Notes: generated from the letters alone by a model not told the origin. DNA of 64,000 bases from Daldinia sp. FL1419 (GCA_025201765.1 MU623374.1:1-64000), one strand, 5' to 3'; shown: positions 1-12,190, counted from the stretch's first letter. A program made the numbers and translations.

Positions 1-89
1 TTTTTCGGTTATACTTAAAAAAAATTTTAATAACTCCTGCCCAAATTTGTTTGTCTTTTTATTTTGGTTTAATAACTTGTTTTTCCGCG

Positions 90-120
<31 letters not shown>

Positions 121-123
121 AAA
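90..123. repeat. Adjoining poly-C and poly-A homopolymer tracts
   Basis: A run of 21 C (90-110) is followed directly by 13 A (111-123). It lies 24 bp beyond the stop codon of the TPR gene, on its 3' side. This may be a real mononucleotide repeat or a sequencing/assembly compression point; lengths should not be trusted. Confidence 0.9.
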
Positions 124-146
124 TCAAGATTTCGTTGAGTAGTAAA

Positions 147-1920
147 CTACGTAGACTTTTTCGGTGCAGCCTTAGATAGGCGCTGAAGGCCCTCCTCGGC
201 TTGCACAACACCTGAGTCGAACGCGATCTTCTTACTCAAACTTAGACTCTCCTTAAACCTACGTCTGGCTTCCTCGGTATCCCCGGTCATGACCGCTATA
301 TCTCCGAGATTGCAGAGCGCCACGGCACAAGCCTCGTCACATTCTTCGGTTCTATCATCACCCTGTACTTTCTGGGCTGTTTCTTGGGCCTGAAGAGCCC
401 ACGCGCGGGCACTAGCTAGAAGGGTAGACCGTGTTGGACGGGCAGTTACGTCGGAACTACTGCCCTGAGAAACTTTGCTAGTGTCCGTTGGTGGAGTGAT
501 GGGTTGCTGAGCTAGAGAAATAGCTAGGTTGTTCACTTTTACGAGACCTCTAGTTAGCTAGAAGCTAACATCAACAGGCAGAAGTGAAGGGAGGTGGGGA
601 ATGTGGCACTGTAGCATATGCCAATATTTACACTTACTTAAAACGGCAGTGTGACAGCTATTTCGGGGTGAGAGTGATACTGCTTGTAGGAAGAGTGGCG
701 CTGCGAGGTAGTGCTGCGACTTGGCCTCGTAATGGTTTCCTAACGCTGGTTTTGGTCAGTACCTAGTGTCTTACACATCTCACTAACGTGGATCAGATAC
801 AGCATAATATCAACACTATCATACCTTCGAGAGCACCGCCGATCTGCTCTGGAGTCATCCAATCACCTTCACCCTCCTTTACACCTTCAACCTGACGCCT
901 CCGCAGCTCTTTCAAAACAGTCTCAACGGCCCAGACGAAGTATTGGCCGGCGGAGTCGCCTTGGAGGACGTGTTCATCGGAAAAAAGTTGCCCGAGCTTA
1001 ACACTGATCCCAATTGATTTCCCCAATACCCTTGTTCGTTTACCCCATAGGTTCTCGGGCTTTGTTTCAGCCTCGGTATCCTCTTGTGCTGTAGGGGGTT
1101 GAGGGTTTGAAGAGCTGACTAGTCTTCCTGAATTGTCAACCAATCCGTCTCGGACGCTTTTCTCCATTACTTCGACCCATCTTTTACAGTCTCTAAGAAG
1201 AGACTCCAGCACATTAATAGAATTCGCATAACTACCAATCTTTTCGAACCACGCCGCAAGTTGTATTTTAAGTCCCATCACCTCATCAGAAAAGGGATCA
1301 AGGCCAGCTTGTGCACATTGCTGCAGGGCAAGTTTGTAATACTTGAGGGCTAGTTCCGCATCTGGCGAATAGTTACTATAGTACAATGCACGGCGAAGAG
1401 ATTTGGCTATTTGCGGCGGAAATCGGGTGAACTGCTTGGATTGAAAGTAAGTAAAATATGCGTAAAGTACGTAGACGCATATGCCAGCTGCGCCGCATAA
1501 TCTTGGCATAGGCCCATAGCATCAGTATATAATATCCGAGCCGACGTGATATTAGAGGAGTCCTTACAAAATAATGGCAATGACAAGCTCTTCTGGGCTT
1601 TGACGAAATAAGGAACGAAGGCTTTGGCCCCTAAATGCCTTAAATAAAGGACGAAAACTTAGACTCTCCTTCAAGGCGCGAATAAGAACCTTCGATGGCG
1701 GCGGCGACACGACCTGACGATCCGGTTCAGACGAAGAAGACTGGTGTCGCCATTGCTGAAAGCCGCGAATCGAAGTAGCCTCAGAGGATGGGGTGCCGAC
1801 TCTCTGCAATTGTGTCGGGACCGATGTAGACCTTGCGACGCGCCCCAGGGGAGAACATCGAGCATGGAGGCAGCAGCTGCGGGAAGATGCTATCATGGAA
1901 GCGCGCGAAGCAGATAACAT
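147..1920 (-). CDS. Mitochondrial TPR membrane protein, Mgr3/TTC19-like
   Basis: Three exons on the minus strand: 1920-1568, 1501-825 and 547-147 (476 aa). The introns (66 and 277 bp) have GTAAGG and GTATGA donors and keep phase. The first ~80 residues are rich in Arg, Ser and Ala with almost no acidic residues, as in a mitochondrial presequence. One hydrophobic segment (about residues 118-135, CGAAGICVYVLYAYFTYF) spans the exon 1/2 junction and should anchor the protein. The rest is helical with TPR-like repeats: one around ALYYSNYSPDAELALKYYKL and a C-terminal one around CNLGDIAVMTGDTEEARRRF. Architecture and wording resemble fungal relatives of yeast Mgr3, an adaptor of the inner-membrane i-AAA protease, and of TTC19. 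The role in mitochondrial quality control is inferred; the TPR, anchor and presequence are seen. Confidence 0.82.
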
Positions 1921-2595
1921 GGTGAATGACAGGAATCGAACGCTTAGGTGGTTGAGTAATAAAGGTAGGTATATATTACACTCTAAGTCTGAAGTCTGAC
2001 ATAAATTAAGCGCTAGGTAGATGAGGCCGCCATTTAAGATTGTAATTCAAGGTTTTGAACGTCTTTTAGATGTGCTACATGTTCAAGATGATGAGATAGG
2101 AAATATCAAAATGCTGTGTAGTTAGTAGTAACGTAATTTTTTTACTGGAGCTTCCAGCTCTCTACAACATCCAACCGATGACGTAAATCACCAGCTGGCC
2201 GCCAGTGGAAGCCAACTTATCAACTTAGGTATATAAGATACAATCATAGGTGCCTGGTTGCTTCCCAATTAGTCGTCCCCAATTGGTTAACCTAGGTACC
2301 TAACTGCTTCAGATGTACACAGTACAACTGCCTCGGCTGCAAGCGTTTATGTGCGGATTGCGCATTGACCAACTTCAACATTAGTTCCTCGTCGCATTCG
2401 TCGATTCTTATTCTTACCCGTTACATCCAACACGTTTCCCTCTAATTCTCTACCTGTCTACAGCATTACTCTTCTTAACGATCTTGTTTCTTCGCTTTGA
2501 ATAACTCAGAATAATTAACTACTAGTTAATCATCACTGACTTTCAACGTCGACAAGCTCCGATCTATCTATCTATCTATCCATCTATCGAGAACA
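1921..2595. other. Divergent intergenic region with CTAT microsatellite
   Basis: This 675-bp spacer lies between the divergently transcribed TPR and MAPR genes and so holds both promoters. It is pyrimidine-rich on the + strand from about 2390 on. A (CTAT)n tract at 2563-2588 ends just before the MAPR start codon and should lie in its 5' leader. Several TAGGTA/TACCTA words occur near 2290. I see no other gene. Confidence 0.6.
2563..2588 (+). repeat. (CTAT)n microsatellite in the MAPR leader
   Basis: About six CTAT units with one CCAT interruption, ending 7 bp before the ATG at 2596. Confidence 0.9.
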
Positions 2596-3431
2596 ATGGC
2601 GGGCAGATTTGAACCCAAGGTTCCCGTAAACCTAGATCCTCCTAAGGACGATCCTATCTCCGTCGAGGAGCTAGCAAAAGCGAACGGTATGTAGCCATTC
2701 ATACAACCACTTGAAGTATCTTGATATATGTTATACCGATTCTTCTTTACCCACAACCTGAGTTACTACCCCGCCATGTGCATCGGTTTCGGGGGACGAG
2801 GAGCATATTGCTAGCATATTGCTAATACTCCAGTTCAGGCACCGAGGGACAGAAGGCTTATGTAGCAATCAAGGTATGTATACCCATCCCTTCCTAAAAC
2901 ATCATACCCCAGTCTCTTTAGACCAACTCATTCTACGTCGTTGTTAAAAGTCGCGTCATCTCACATAAGATTATTAGGGCAAAGTCTACGATGTCACTGG
3001 GAACAAGGCGTATCAAGAAGGGGGCTCTTACCACAGTATGTGGCATCTCATTCCATAACTATTAATCCACGGCACACAATGTGTGACTGCCGCATTTTAA
3101 GCGGTTAACACTGTTGTAACATGTTGGCTCGTCTTGTTTGCTGTTCACTAGACGTAGACCGACGTTTACGTCCCACGTTGAGCTGCAGCTTTACCAAGCA
3201 ACTGTATAGCGCCACCACGAAGAGGTAGCATGTTTGCTAACTAATACAGTCTTCGCTGGAAAGGATGCTTCTCGTGCGTTAGCAAAGACGTCGACAAAAC
3301 CAGAAGACGTGAAGCCGGAATGGCAGGACTTGGACGACAAGGAGAAGCAGACCCTCAACGACTGGACTACTTTTTTCTCTAATCGTTATAATGTCGTTGG
3401 TATTGTTCAAGGCGCTACAAACCTCGAATAG
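2596..3431 (+). CDS. Cytochrome b5-fold heme-binding protein (MAPR/Dap1-like)
   Basis: Four exons: 2596-2686, 2839-2873, 2978-3035 and 3250-3431 (121 aa), all with GT-AG introns and continuous phase. The protein reads through EELAKANG, an AIKGKVYDVTG segment and IFAGKDASRALA, the signature of the cytochrome-b5-like heme/steroid-binding domain of the membrane-associated progesterone receptor family. The C-terminal WTTFFSNRYNVVG also fits. Family members bind heme and assist cytochrome P450 enzymes in sterol synthesis. This one has no N-terminal membrane segment, so it is shorter than yeast Dap1 and probably soluble. The 35-nt second exon and 214-bp third intron explain why only the last exon appears as a long ORF. 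Family is clear; the P450 role is inferred. Confidence 0.9.
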
Positions 3432-5062
3432 GCTTTAAAATATGCAAGGACTTCCGAAGGGTTGGTTTAATAGGAAGTTATACCTGGCAATAGAGCGACA
3501 ACGGAACCCTTACATATTTGACTGACTCAATCATGAATGGGCACCTTTGTTTGCGTTACATTGAATAATATTTCCACGGAAGGAAGCTTTTTCGGGAAAC
3601 ATGAGATTCTTATCCTATAGTTATACCAAGTATAATTCTAAGGTATTGTAAAGTCAAAGTAACGATTCAAGCTCATCTCAACACAGAAGTGTTGAAGCGT
3701 GTAGCTAGCCTGTTTGCTATGGGCACTAGCCTTCCAATGCTGTTCGTGAGACTGAAAGATAGGTATACTCTCTATTCATAGGTGCGAACCTGCGACTTTC
3801 CCGTCGCACGAGAACGTTACCAGAGGCAGTGGGGGCGAACACGGCATCCCGTACAAATCCAGTAGCCCTACCTACGGACATCTTTTCGGGTCTTATATCA
3901 GAGCGAAAAGGCAGGAAGGCCTGCTAAAGTCTAGGTCGCCGAACATCCTTTGTAGTGACTTAATATTTCGCGGTTATGCTTCGGCCTTTTCTCCTTTAGG
4001 GTAGTCCTTCATATTCAAGATAAACTACATTGAATGATAATATTCGCAATTTGACTGTTTCAACAAATAGCACATTATTACCTATATACGAAGGTGATTT
4101 GCTCATAGGGAAACTAGGTAGTTGTGTGCCTTTATATATCATGTTTCGACTTTTATTAGAATATAGAAAATTCCAATTTGGGACTACCATAACTACATGC
4201 CCAGCAAATAGTCGAAGGAAAACACAACCAATCCGAACGCCTGGGTGCATGAAATCGATATGTGTGTCAGGATTCTAGCCTGTGCTACATATAGAACAAA
4301 GGACTTGTTCTATATGTGGTCGCTCTTAGCCATAGTTGTAGATAGGTTCCTCGCGTAACAACGAAGTTGTTTCCTTGCTTCTTGGTCCGCCTCGTGACAG
4401 CGTGCAACTCTCTGGGAAGATGTCTTTGAGCCGGCTAAATATCCACCAGTATACGAGTGCATACCTTATTCGTGAGATAGGTACAGGGGATTATCGGATA
4501 TTAAGAGCAGTTGTTTCAGTATGCTTGTTGCCAAATGTATTTACCTAAGTCGTTTCGTCGCCTGTTGTGTAGGTAGTTGGAGAGCACAACATCTCAGCCC
4601 GCTGGGAAGTGATTACAGCAGCCCCGGTTGGATATTACGGTAGCATCTAACTCGCGATGTGATGCCTTGTATTTGAATATCACTGAGTTTTGGGATATTA
4701 GGTTGATGCATTATATAATATTCCGAGTGGCTTCCAAATATTTGGATGGATAACGGGCTCGCAATCAATTCCTAATTATATAGAAACGTACCACAGACAG
4801 TTGTCTTTGCATGGCTGTCCCTCCTTTCGAAACAATTCGCCGTGACATTGGCAGGCAACATACAAAATTTCCTAACTCACTATATCCCATGCCCAAGAAC
4901 TCCAAATAGCACCCCCCAGAACCGCGTATGAGTAGCTGTTCCTCATTCTAGACCGTTTTCATCATCATTCTCGTTGCGTTGTACAAGGACTCTCCGATTT
5001 TTAACAAGCTACGCAATCTTTTATGCGTGACTTGAACTACCTTCCTCGCATATGCGTATAAA
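3432..5062. other. Gene-poor intergenic stretch
   Basis: I see no convincing gene. Two overlapping opposite-strand ORFs near 4000-4280 have no recognisable motif. A strong inverted repeat sits at 4287-4317. A stretch near 3780-3830 resembles part of a tRNA on the minus strand but lacks pairing ends. Confidence 0.5.
4287..4317. repeat. Perfect 13-bp inverted repeat (hairpin)
   Basis: The arms ACATATAGAACAA and TTGTTCTATATGT are exact complements around the 5-nt loop AGGAC. No flanking transposon gene or target-site duplication is evident. Confidence 0.85.
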
Positions 5063-5284
5063 TCATCGTGCTCGTTGCGAGGGCGCCCATACTCGCCCAT
5101 CTACGAAGCGGAGCCCGCCCCTGATGCATTCTTCGCATAGTTGTCCCGCCTGAAGCCACGAATCCCGAAGTTTCTTGACCCCGAGGCATATGTGGTTTGG
5201 GTCATTCCGCGCGAAATGACAATAGGACTTTAGTCGACAGACGGAATGATTGCATTCGAATAGGAATTCCTCGTAGTCACACAT
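5063..5284 (-). CDS. Small Cys/His-rich fungal protein, function unknown
   Basis: A single-exon ORF of 73 codons starting at ATG 5284. It reads like a real small protein: MCDYEEFLFECNHSVCRLKS, then CHFARNDPNHICLG and CEEC. The spaced Cys and His residues (C2, C11, H13, C16, C22, H23, H31, C33, C50, C53) suggest a compact metal-binding fold. It resembles the short 'MCxY...C.H' proteins common in filamentous ascomycetes, for which I know no assigned function. It stands alone in a gene-poor region. With only 222 bp and no splice support, it could be the tail of a larger gene. Confidence 0.5.
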   Translation of the reverse strand: MCDYEEFLFECNHSVCRLKSYCHFARNDPNHICLGVKKLRDSWLQAGQLCEECIRGGLRFVDGRVWAPSQRAR

Positions 5285-8200
5285 ATCTGCGGTATGATAA
5301 CGGGCTCTAGAATATTAGTTGATTTTATTAGTTACCTTGCTAGAAAGATATCGTTGGGATGGCATATACTCACCTCCGTCGGGTTTGGCTATAGATAAAT
5401 AGGGGTAAAGCTACGTAAAGTTAGATAAAGCCCTACGAACGAAACATTCTACTCATACCCTGAACTCAATAGTATAACGCAATGTAAACTATCGTAGCGG
5501 TTTTAATGGAAGAAAAAACGGTGGTCAATCTCATAGATCTAGCTTACGAGGCGGGAGTCATCTTTTATAGGGGCTATGTTTGCTCCCTTAAAGGACACCC
5601 AACCATTTTTCGCCTCTAGTCACCTAAAGTTAAAAAACAAACACTCATATTGACCTCTAGGAAGCGCCCCCTTTGTTGTGGTGACGACGACGATACCTGA
5701 GCTTTTCTGAAAGTGTTAGGCAGCTTGCCTCCACAAGAGGAAACTCGCATTAGTAAGTAGGTTGTCTACATAGGTAGACTTTAATGCTATTATAAAGTGA
5801 CTAGCGACCCGCCAACTCTGATCTATCATATTTACCTTTTGTTCCTCGCCGCTAGATCGACACGTCAAAATGAGATTATGTGGCTCTGCTTGAGTATAGA
5901 AGACGGATCGGCTGCTATATTATATCCGGAGCCTCAGTCTCTCAGACTACCCAAGGCATAAAAGAGAAAATCGTCGACGATAACTAATGCTAAGGCCCAT
6001 ATACGATTTTAGTTACCTAAGCCGGGAATTGATTAACATAAACCCTCCCAAAGAATAATAAGGGCGGGAAAAAATATTGAAGAGACAACGAGGACATCCC
6101 TAACTAAGTATCTAGGTATCCCTCCAGGTGTCCATGTAGGCTTCGAGATGTCTGCTACCGTCATTTATGACAAAAAGTACCCGGAGATTCTACAACCAGG
6201 TAAACGGCTAGTGGCTGACGGGTGGATTGTTCAGGATACCTCTTGATGTTACACTGCCTGACTGCGAATCAAGCCTCGAGGCCCCCTTTAGACGGCACCC
6301 GTGAGTCTTCATGGGTATATGACGCTAATGTTGGCCCCATACGGCGCGGCCCGGCGTTAGACTGTAGCAAACAAAACCACCATCTCTTGGCATCTACCTA
6401 CATAATGATCTGCAGTTTTGTAAAAATGAGTGATCCCAAACCCCGTTTACACGTACGTTTAAGTAGGTACGGCAGCGGATCGCTTGCCGAGATTATGATC
6501 TCGGAAGCAATAACGTCTAGCGCCGACTAGCCCTGCCGGGGAACTTCGGAAATAGAAATCATGTAAGATCGAAGATGGATCGGGATAACTGACAACCTTT
6601 GTCGTACGGGGGGCTAGGTAGTTTCTAGCTAGGTACTTACTGCAACGATCCGGAATATTTTTTATACAGTACCTAAGTTATACATTGAAATGGTCAAGGC
6701 CGTTTACTCTAGGTAGGTAGGTAGGTACCTTGAAAGACTAGAAGGGACCTACATGCGTGAGCTATTGTTTGTGGCGACTATTCAAGAACGAAACTAATTT
6801 ATACTCGAAACTCAGTGGGGCTGTACGCGTAGCAGCGCCTGGTCTCTTCGAGGTTATAATTTTCAGACAATGAGCTATTAATTTCGAGGGCTTGGTTTGC
6901 GATAGCGATAGCGATATTTGCATATGTGATGATCTAAGTGGGATAGTTACAGCCTAGGTTACCTAAGGGAAGAAAGTGCACACACATGGACATGCTTGGG
7001 CATTAGCCACATAATTCGGAGGCTGCTGACCCATACTTGCCACACACCACGCATCTCACCTACCTGCCTACCTCCAGGCTCCTAGACCCAACTAATTATC
7101 AATACCTGTGTGTACACCGAATATTCCGTACGTGTAGCTGTAGCCCTGGAAACCTGAAATCTTCCTATCTGATTGGGACAAGCCAGTGGCTGTACGGGCA
7201 TTTTGACAGGTATACCCATTGATAAGTACCTAACCTAGGTAAGTACTTGTGCGGCGGACAGAATTTAGGTAGTGGGCGAATTTGTACTATACTATTACTC
7301 GTTACTGCCTACATAACCCACGTCCATATGGAACATGGCGTACTCAAACATTAGGATGTACCTAGGTAACTACCTAAATACCTATAACTATAGGTACAAC
7401 GTATATGTATTCAAACGGGGTATCTGACCAATATCTCTAACCTAGTGCTGTCTACAATGCAATAATATGCAATTGTCCGCCTCACTTTTTTTCGACTTGT
7501 TCCCTTTCTGGGTCGGTACCGTACCCAAGGTTTTCGGTCAGGACTTGACATATGGCTGCCTTGCACCTTCATATTATTTTCGCACCACCTTTTCATTTTC
7601 CTTTCCATCAATCAACATTCTTCCTATCAGTTATGGTTCTTGCGCCCGTCATACCTTTATCTCCCGCTTATTGAGTTAACTGTCGGGCGCATTCATCGAC
7701 AAAGGGTTTATGCGCTTTCGCAGCGTCCTCATAGAGCCTTTCTTATTTTCCTGCAACATTTGGTCCGATTTTCCTCAACTTCAGATTGATTTTAACCCTA
7801 TTCCCATGCGATCAAAGCCCTGAGACGTCTAACCTACTAGTTAATAAGCTACGGCCCAGCCTAACAGCTTCGGCTCGACTTGAACTATCAAAGTATCCAG
7901 GAATATATAAATCCAGGATCTGATCTAGCCAAGCTTAAAGCTATTACATTCCCTGTTACTTAACCATCGATATAGGTAGTACTCAGCTTTCCTCGGTATC
8001 ATCTCGTGGTATTTGCGCGCGCGCACCGTTGAGGAGTGCGAAACTACTGCTTAGCCGCATACTCACATTTTTGGAGACAGGCTACACTCATCGTGAAAAA
8101 CATATGGGAGATTTATTTTCTATCACCAATCTCAACTAGCTCGTCGACTCTCCCCCCTTTAGTCCCCCGGAGCTTATACTTTGAGTCCCGGACACTTTAA

Positions 8201-8360
8201 CTCTGGATTGGTATATGTGCCACTACCTGGAAGGATTTAACGCTTGTGTCCTAATCTAAGATCCGCGGTCTCGTTTTCTCCGGTGTCTCTTTTAATTTGT
8301 ACACTCTGCATAAGATCTCCCGCCAGCCCTAGGGACTTTTATATAATTCCATCCTTTAAG
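5285..8360. other. Gene-poor intergenic stretch
   Basis: Three kilobases without a supportable gene. ORFs here are short, lack motifs or lack ATG starts. TAGGTA/TACCTA words cluster at 6715-6730, 7227-7245 and 7358-7395. The last ~400 bp should hold the promoter and leader of the zinc-finger gene starting at 8361. Confidence 0.5.
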
Positions 8361-11126
8361 ATGGCGGACCAGCTGGCCTTGACTTCTCCTGGATCTTCGG
8401 ACGCTCCAATGGAAGGACATGCCCGACCCGCCGAGATGGCGGTTCTTAATTTTAGCCGTCCTCAGGATCTCACCGCCTTGGATAATATAAATATACACAT
8501 GTCATTCCCTGCTAGCCAGCATCCAACCAACTCTTTTAAGCCATGGCAAGCTGAGAATCGCCTAGCATTATGGTACCATAGGAATGATGGCCCTTGGACA
8601 CCCGCTAGTTTGGCGCCTTCCCAAGGCGATACTAGGAATGCAACTATCTTGCGAAATAATCAACTTATGTTCTCTAGCCAGTACCGGGGAAGTCCATCGG
8701 AATGTGATACAATCCTGCCGGGGGGGGTATCTTCTGATTCCGGATACGGGAGCTATGCGGCTAAGCATAGTGTTGCGAATGGCTCCGTGTGTGACGAGCC
8801 TATTGATCGAAACCATGAGCTACTAGGTGAATTAGATTTTACATCTTATAATCGGGATACGATTTCTAAAGTCAGCACAGAGGCTCCTTGGTCCCAGTCT
8901 CAACCAACACCACCATCTCCCCAATCGGCTATTGGCCACCAGGCCAATCCCCAAAGGGGCAATGTGTGCGACGTGTGCAAGAAAGTATTAAAGACGAAGT
9001 CTGAATTCAAGTAAGGCTCAATATTTTAGAAACCGTTATTTCCTCCGGGGGTCTTTCGCTGAAATGTGATTACTAGGAAACACAAACAAAGGCATGATAA
9101 GCCATTTAGATGTACCGTGAAGGGCTGTACTCGCCGTGAAGGCTTTACTACGCCCAACGATCTTGACAGACACAAAAAAAGCTTGCACCCGTATGAGCAT
9201 GCTCATGGTGACCGTTATCGATGCCAAGTTGGGCCTTGCCTGAATAAGGATAAGATTTGGCCTCGAGCTGACAACTTTCGAGCACACATGAAGCGTGTCC
9301 ACCAAAAGGACTTGGTAAAGGACGAAGACCTAGAGCAATATAAATACAGGTATAGAAACGCGGACTCCAAACTACCTAAGAGGATCTCTAACTGTTTTCA
9401 TTAGCCTAGAAGCTCCACCCCTGGATATTTCTGATGTAGCTTGTAACACCACACCTCCCAAGTTCGACAAGTCAGATATGTTTTCCGGCGCAGGTGGTAG
9501 TGACGTCCCTGGCAACTGGAAAATACATCGGAGTCCTGTTATTGAGATACCTACTGACACAAGTCCCGTGGAAAGTCAAATCCAAGTGGAAGAACCCTCC
9601 TTAGCGATTAGACCTAGTAAAAACCGCTTAGATGGATCTAATAGCGGCACCACGCAAGATGTGGACTTGGAGAGTGAAGATGCTCCCTTTGATCAAACGG
9701 AAGCGCCCAGACCCTCTTCTCCTCAGGTCGGTCCATCTCTTGATGATTCTGAGCCTATAAATACCGGGCAGTTGAAGGGAGACGAGCCTAGCCTTCATTC
9801 TAAAATATCAAGTGTCGAATTGGCAAACGGCGTGAATCCCCTAAACCACTGCCAGGCGGATGGACTCGATGAACCCCGGGGTCATCCTAGTGAACTATCT
9901 CTTGGAAACCTTGAGTCTAATATACAGCCGGATAGACTATTGGCAGACAACGGGAAGGTCCATATGCCCCCCGAGCAAGAGGGCCATGAACTACTAACCC
10001 TGGATTTTAATAACCCTGAATGTGTATCGAAGTTGCTTGAACAACTTCAAATTAGGGGTATGCTTCCGGGTGTGCTTAAACTACTTCAAATTAGGGGTCT
10101 GCTTCCGGATATGCTCCAAAAGAACGAAGATCCCCAAGAATCAGAGACAGCCAAACAGGAACCAGCCAATAACACCATAACCCAACAGGGCCATTTTTGT
10201 CCTCAGTGCTCAAAACCGTTTAATCGACGATGTGAATTGAAGTAAGAGAGACCTTGTTGCTATTGGTTCTTAAATTTCTAGCTCATTCCCATTTGCTTTA
10301 AATTGGTAAATATCAAGACTAATGAGTTCCCAGAAAGCACGAAAAGCGACATTCAAAGCCATATGGCTGTACACAGGAGGGCTGCAAGAAGAGATTTGGT
10401 AGCAAGAACGACTGGAAACGCCATGAGAACAGTCAGCATACACCGGTGGAACACTGGATATGTGAAATGCGGGCAGATGAGTCTTCTGAAGCCTGTGGGA
10501 ATAAGTTTCTACGGCGAGAGTTATTCAAACAACATCTTAGCGTATCGCATCATATCGAGGATCAAAATTCCTTGGACCATAAGATCGAGACGTGCCGTAT
10601 AGGGCGCGATGTTGAGACCCTTTCTTGGTGTGGGTTTTGCCAGGCGTATATTAAGGTTACCCCCTCCGACCGATTCAACCATATCGATGATCATTATTTC
10701 GGACGCAATAACCGGGAAAAAAGAATCTTCGACGAGTGGATAGTCGACGGCGCCCGCCCTGAATCCACTACGCCGCAAGTCGACGGTTCGGGAGATATTA
10801 GCATCACATCTTCGGAGCCAGCCTCCTCGTCCAATGGGCCCAATATACATAAAGCCAATGGAGTCGAGAAGCCACCTATTCGAGTTGCAAATCAAAAGAG
10901 AAAGAGAGTTGATGAGTCAGGCCTGGTCGCTTCTAAGCGCGCCGAGACAGTGGAAGAAATAACCACATACATTTGCGTACGTGATCTCTCCTTATTAATA
11001 CCAAGCGATCTAATGGTCTAACCGACGTATCGACAGTGCGAATGTCGTGAGGCGATGTCCGTAATAAGTAGACAATGTGTCAATACCGATTGCCAGCACA
11101 AGTTGTGTGTCAATTGCCCCTCATGA
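8361..11126 (+). CDS. Multi-C2H2 zinc-finger protein (830 aa)
   Basis: Five exons: 8361-9010, 9077-9349, 9405-10241, 10334-10976 and 11037-11126. The ATG at 8361 is the first in frame. Fingers fall in clusters. Cluster one starts with CDVC...KKHKQRH (C-x2-C-x12-H-x3-H, ~202-222), followed by FRCTVKGC...H and YRCQVGPC...H fingers (~230-293). Cluster two starts with CPQCSKPF...KKHEKRH (~574-595), followed by YGCTQEGCKKRFGSKNDWKR and a WIC finger (~598-660). Two canonical fingers are split by introns at the same Lys codon. A C-terminal CCEC...CQHKLCVNC block adds further metal ligands. The long linker is Ser/Pro/acidic and has a duplicated leucine-rich motif (LQIRGMLP and LQIRGLLP). A nuclear DNA-binding regulator is likely; targets cannot be read from sequence. 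It resembles the protein at 17.5 kb. Confidence 0.9.
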
Positions 11127-12162
11127 TATAATCCCTTCGTGTTATAGCGTTGTCGTCTAGCTATAAGCTATACTATATCGACAAATATCAATATTATGCT
11201 TTTTATTTGGCTAGGGAAGGAGTTAAAGTCGGCGACACAATACCCTTAAAATTGATTCGTATTTTATTAATAAAATTCAACGCGTTGTACATGGGACCAT
11301 TAGGGGGTGTTTCTGTTTGTGACATGATATGCCTTGAATCTGCCTGCTATAATTAAGCTCTATATCCAAACCATATATGGGTAGCATTTAAAATCGTCCC
11401 CTCGGCATGTGTGGTTATATATCAGTGGCTTAGGCTAATATCGTTAGATATATAGCCCATAGGCAGCCCGTAGCTTAGGAGCAACAGAGCAACAAATTCA
11501 TTAAAGAAGGACAACGCCCAGTTATAGCTGTCATGGTGTATTTGTAAACATACAAGTGGGGGCGTAAGGGAACTATCCGTCTAATAGCTTTTATTCTCTT
11601 TAGACTTAGCGCACATGCACGATATGCACCTTAGGTTAGGTAGATAGACAATATTACAGGAATAGTAGCCTAAGAAACAACGGGAAAAGTACGCGAGTTA
11701 TCTACTGCCCCATGCGTATACCATCACCAGAGACTACACAAGTTATATCATGTTTCAACCAGGCATATGGTACATACAATATAGACAGGGCCTGAAACTG
11801 GTGACCGGATATATTGGCATTGCGTATCGCCCAAAGGAGTAATGAGCGAAGTGAGAGTGCTTAGCTATGAGGGATATCGAAAGTAAACTCTTATCTGGGG
11901 GTGGTTCGGACTGCGCGATGGGGCTTCCTGACATCACTTAGCTGATTGTCGGGGCTGGTCTAATACAAAACAGGCGTGGGAGCAACTTCAGTCGACTTTG
12001 GTAGTCGACTTTGGTAGACGACTGGATTTCTTGTTGTTCTTGATACTCAGTGGATATTTCGGTGGTTTGGTCGGTCGATCGAAGGTGTTCGGGTCTTCTT
12101 GCTTTTAAGCAATGCTTTGGGGGGGTTCTCCTTAAAAGACGCATGGAAATGTAAGCACCAAG

Positions 12163-12190
12163 CTTCAACGGTACCTAGGTATCGTTGAAG
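12163..12190. repeat. 28-bp near-perfect palindrome
   Basis: The arms CTTCAACG and CGTTGAAG flank an inner TACCTAGGTA palindrome. One base pair is mismatched over the 28 bp. Confidence 0.85.

Noticed and set aside
3771..3844. tRNA-like segment on the minus strand (B-box-like AGGTTCGCACC and a 5-bp stem with a 7-nt loop)
   Set aside because: No acceptor-stem pairing, a poor T-stem and no clear A box; at best a relic.
4030..4278. Overlapping ORFs on both strands near the hairpin
   Set aside because: No motif or splice context; chance openness of a short A/T-rich segment.
8244..8360. Upstream extension of the first C2H2 gene
   Set aside because: The extension begins with TTG and is hydrophobic and unlike the family; ATG 8361 is the first ATG.
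11938..12168. Minus-strand ORF of 76 codons containing a GTCGACTTTGGTA tandem repeat
   Set aside because: Low-complexity composition, no family resemblance and no splice partners.
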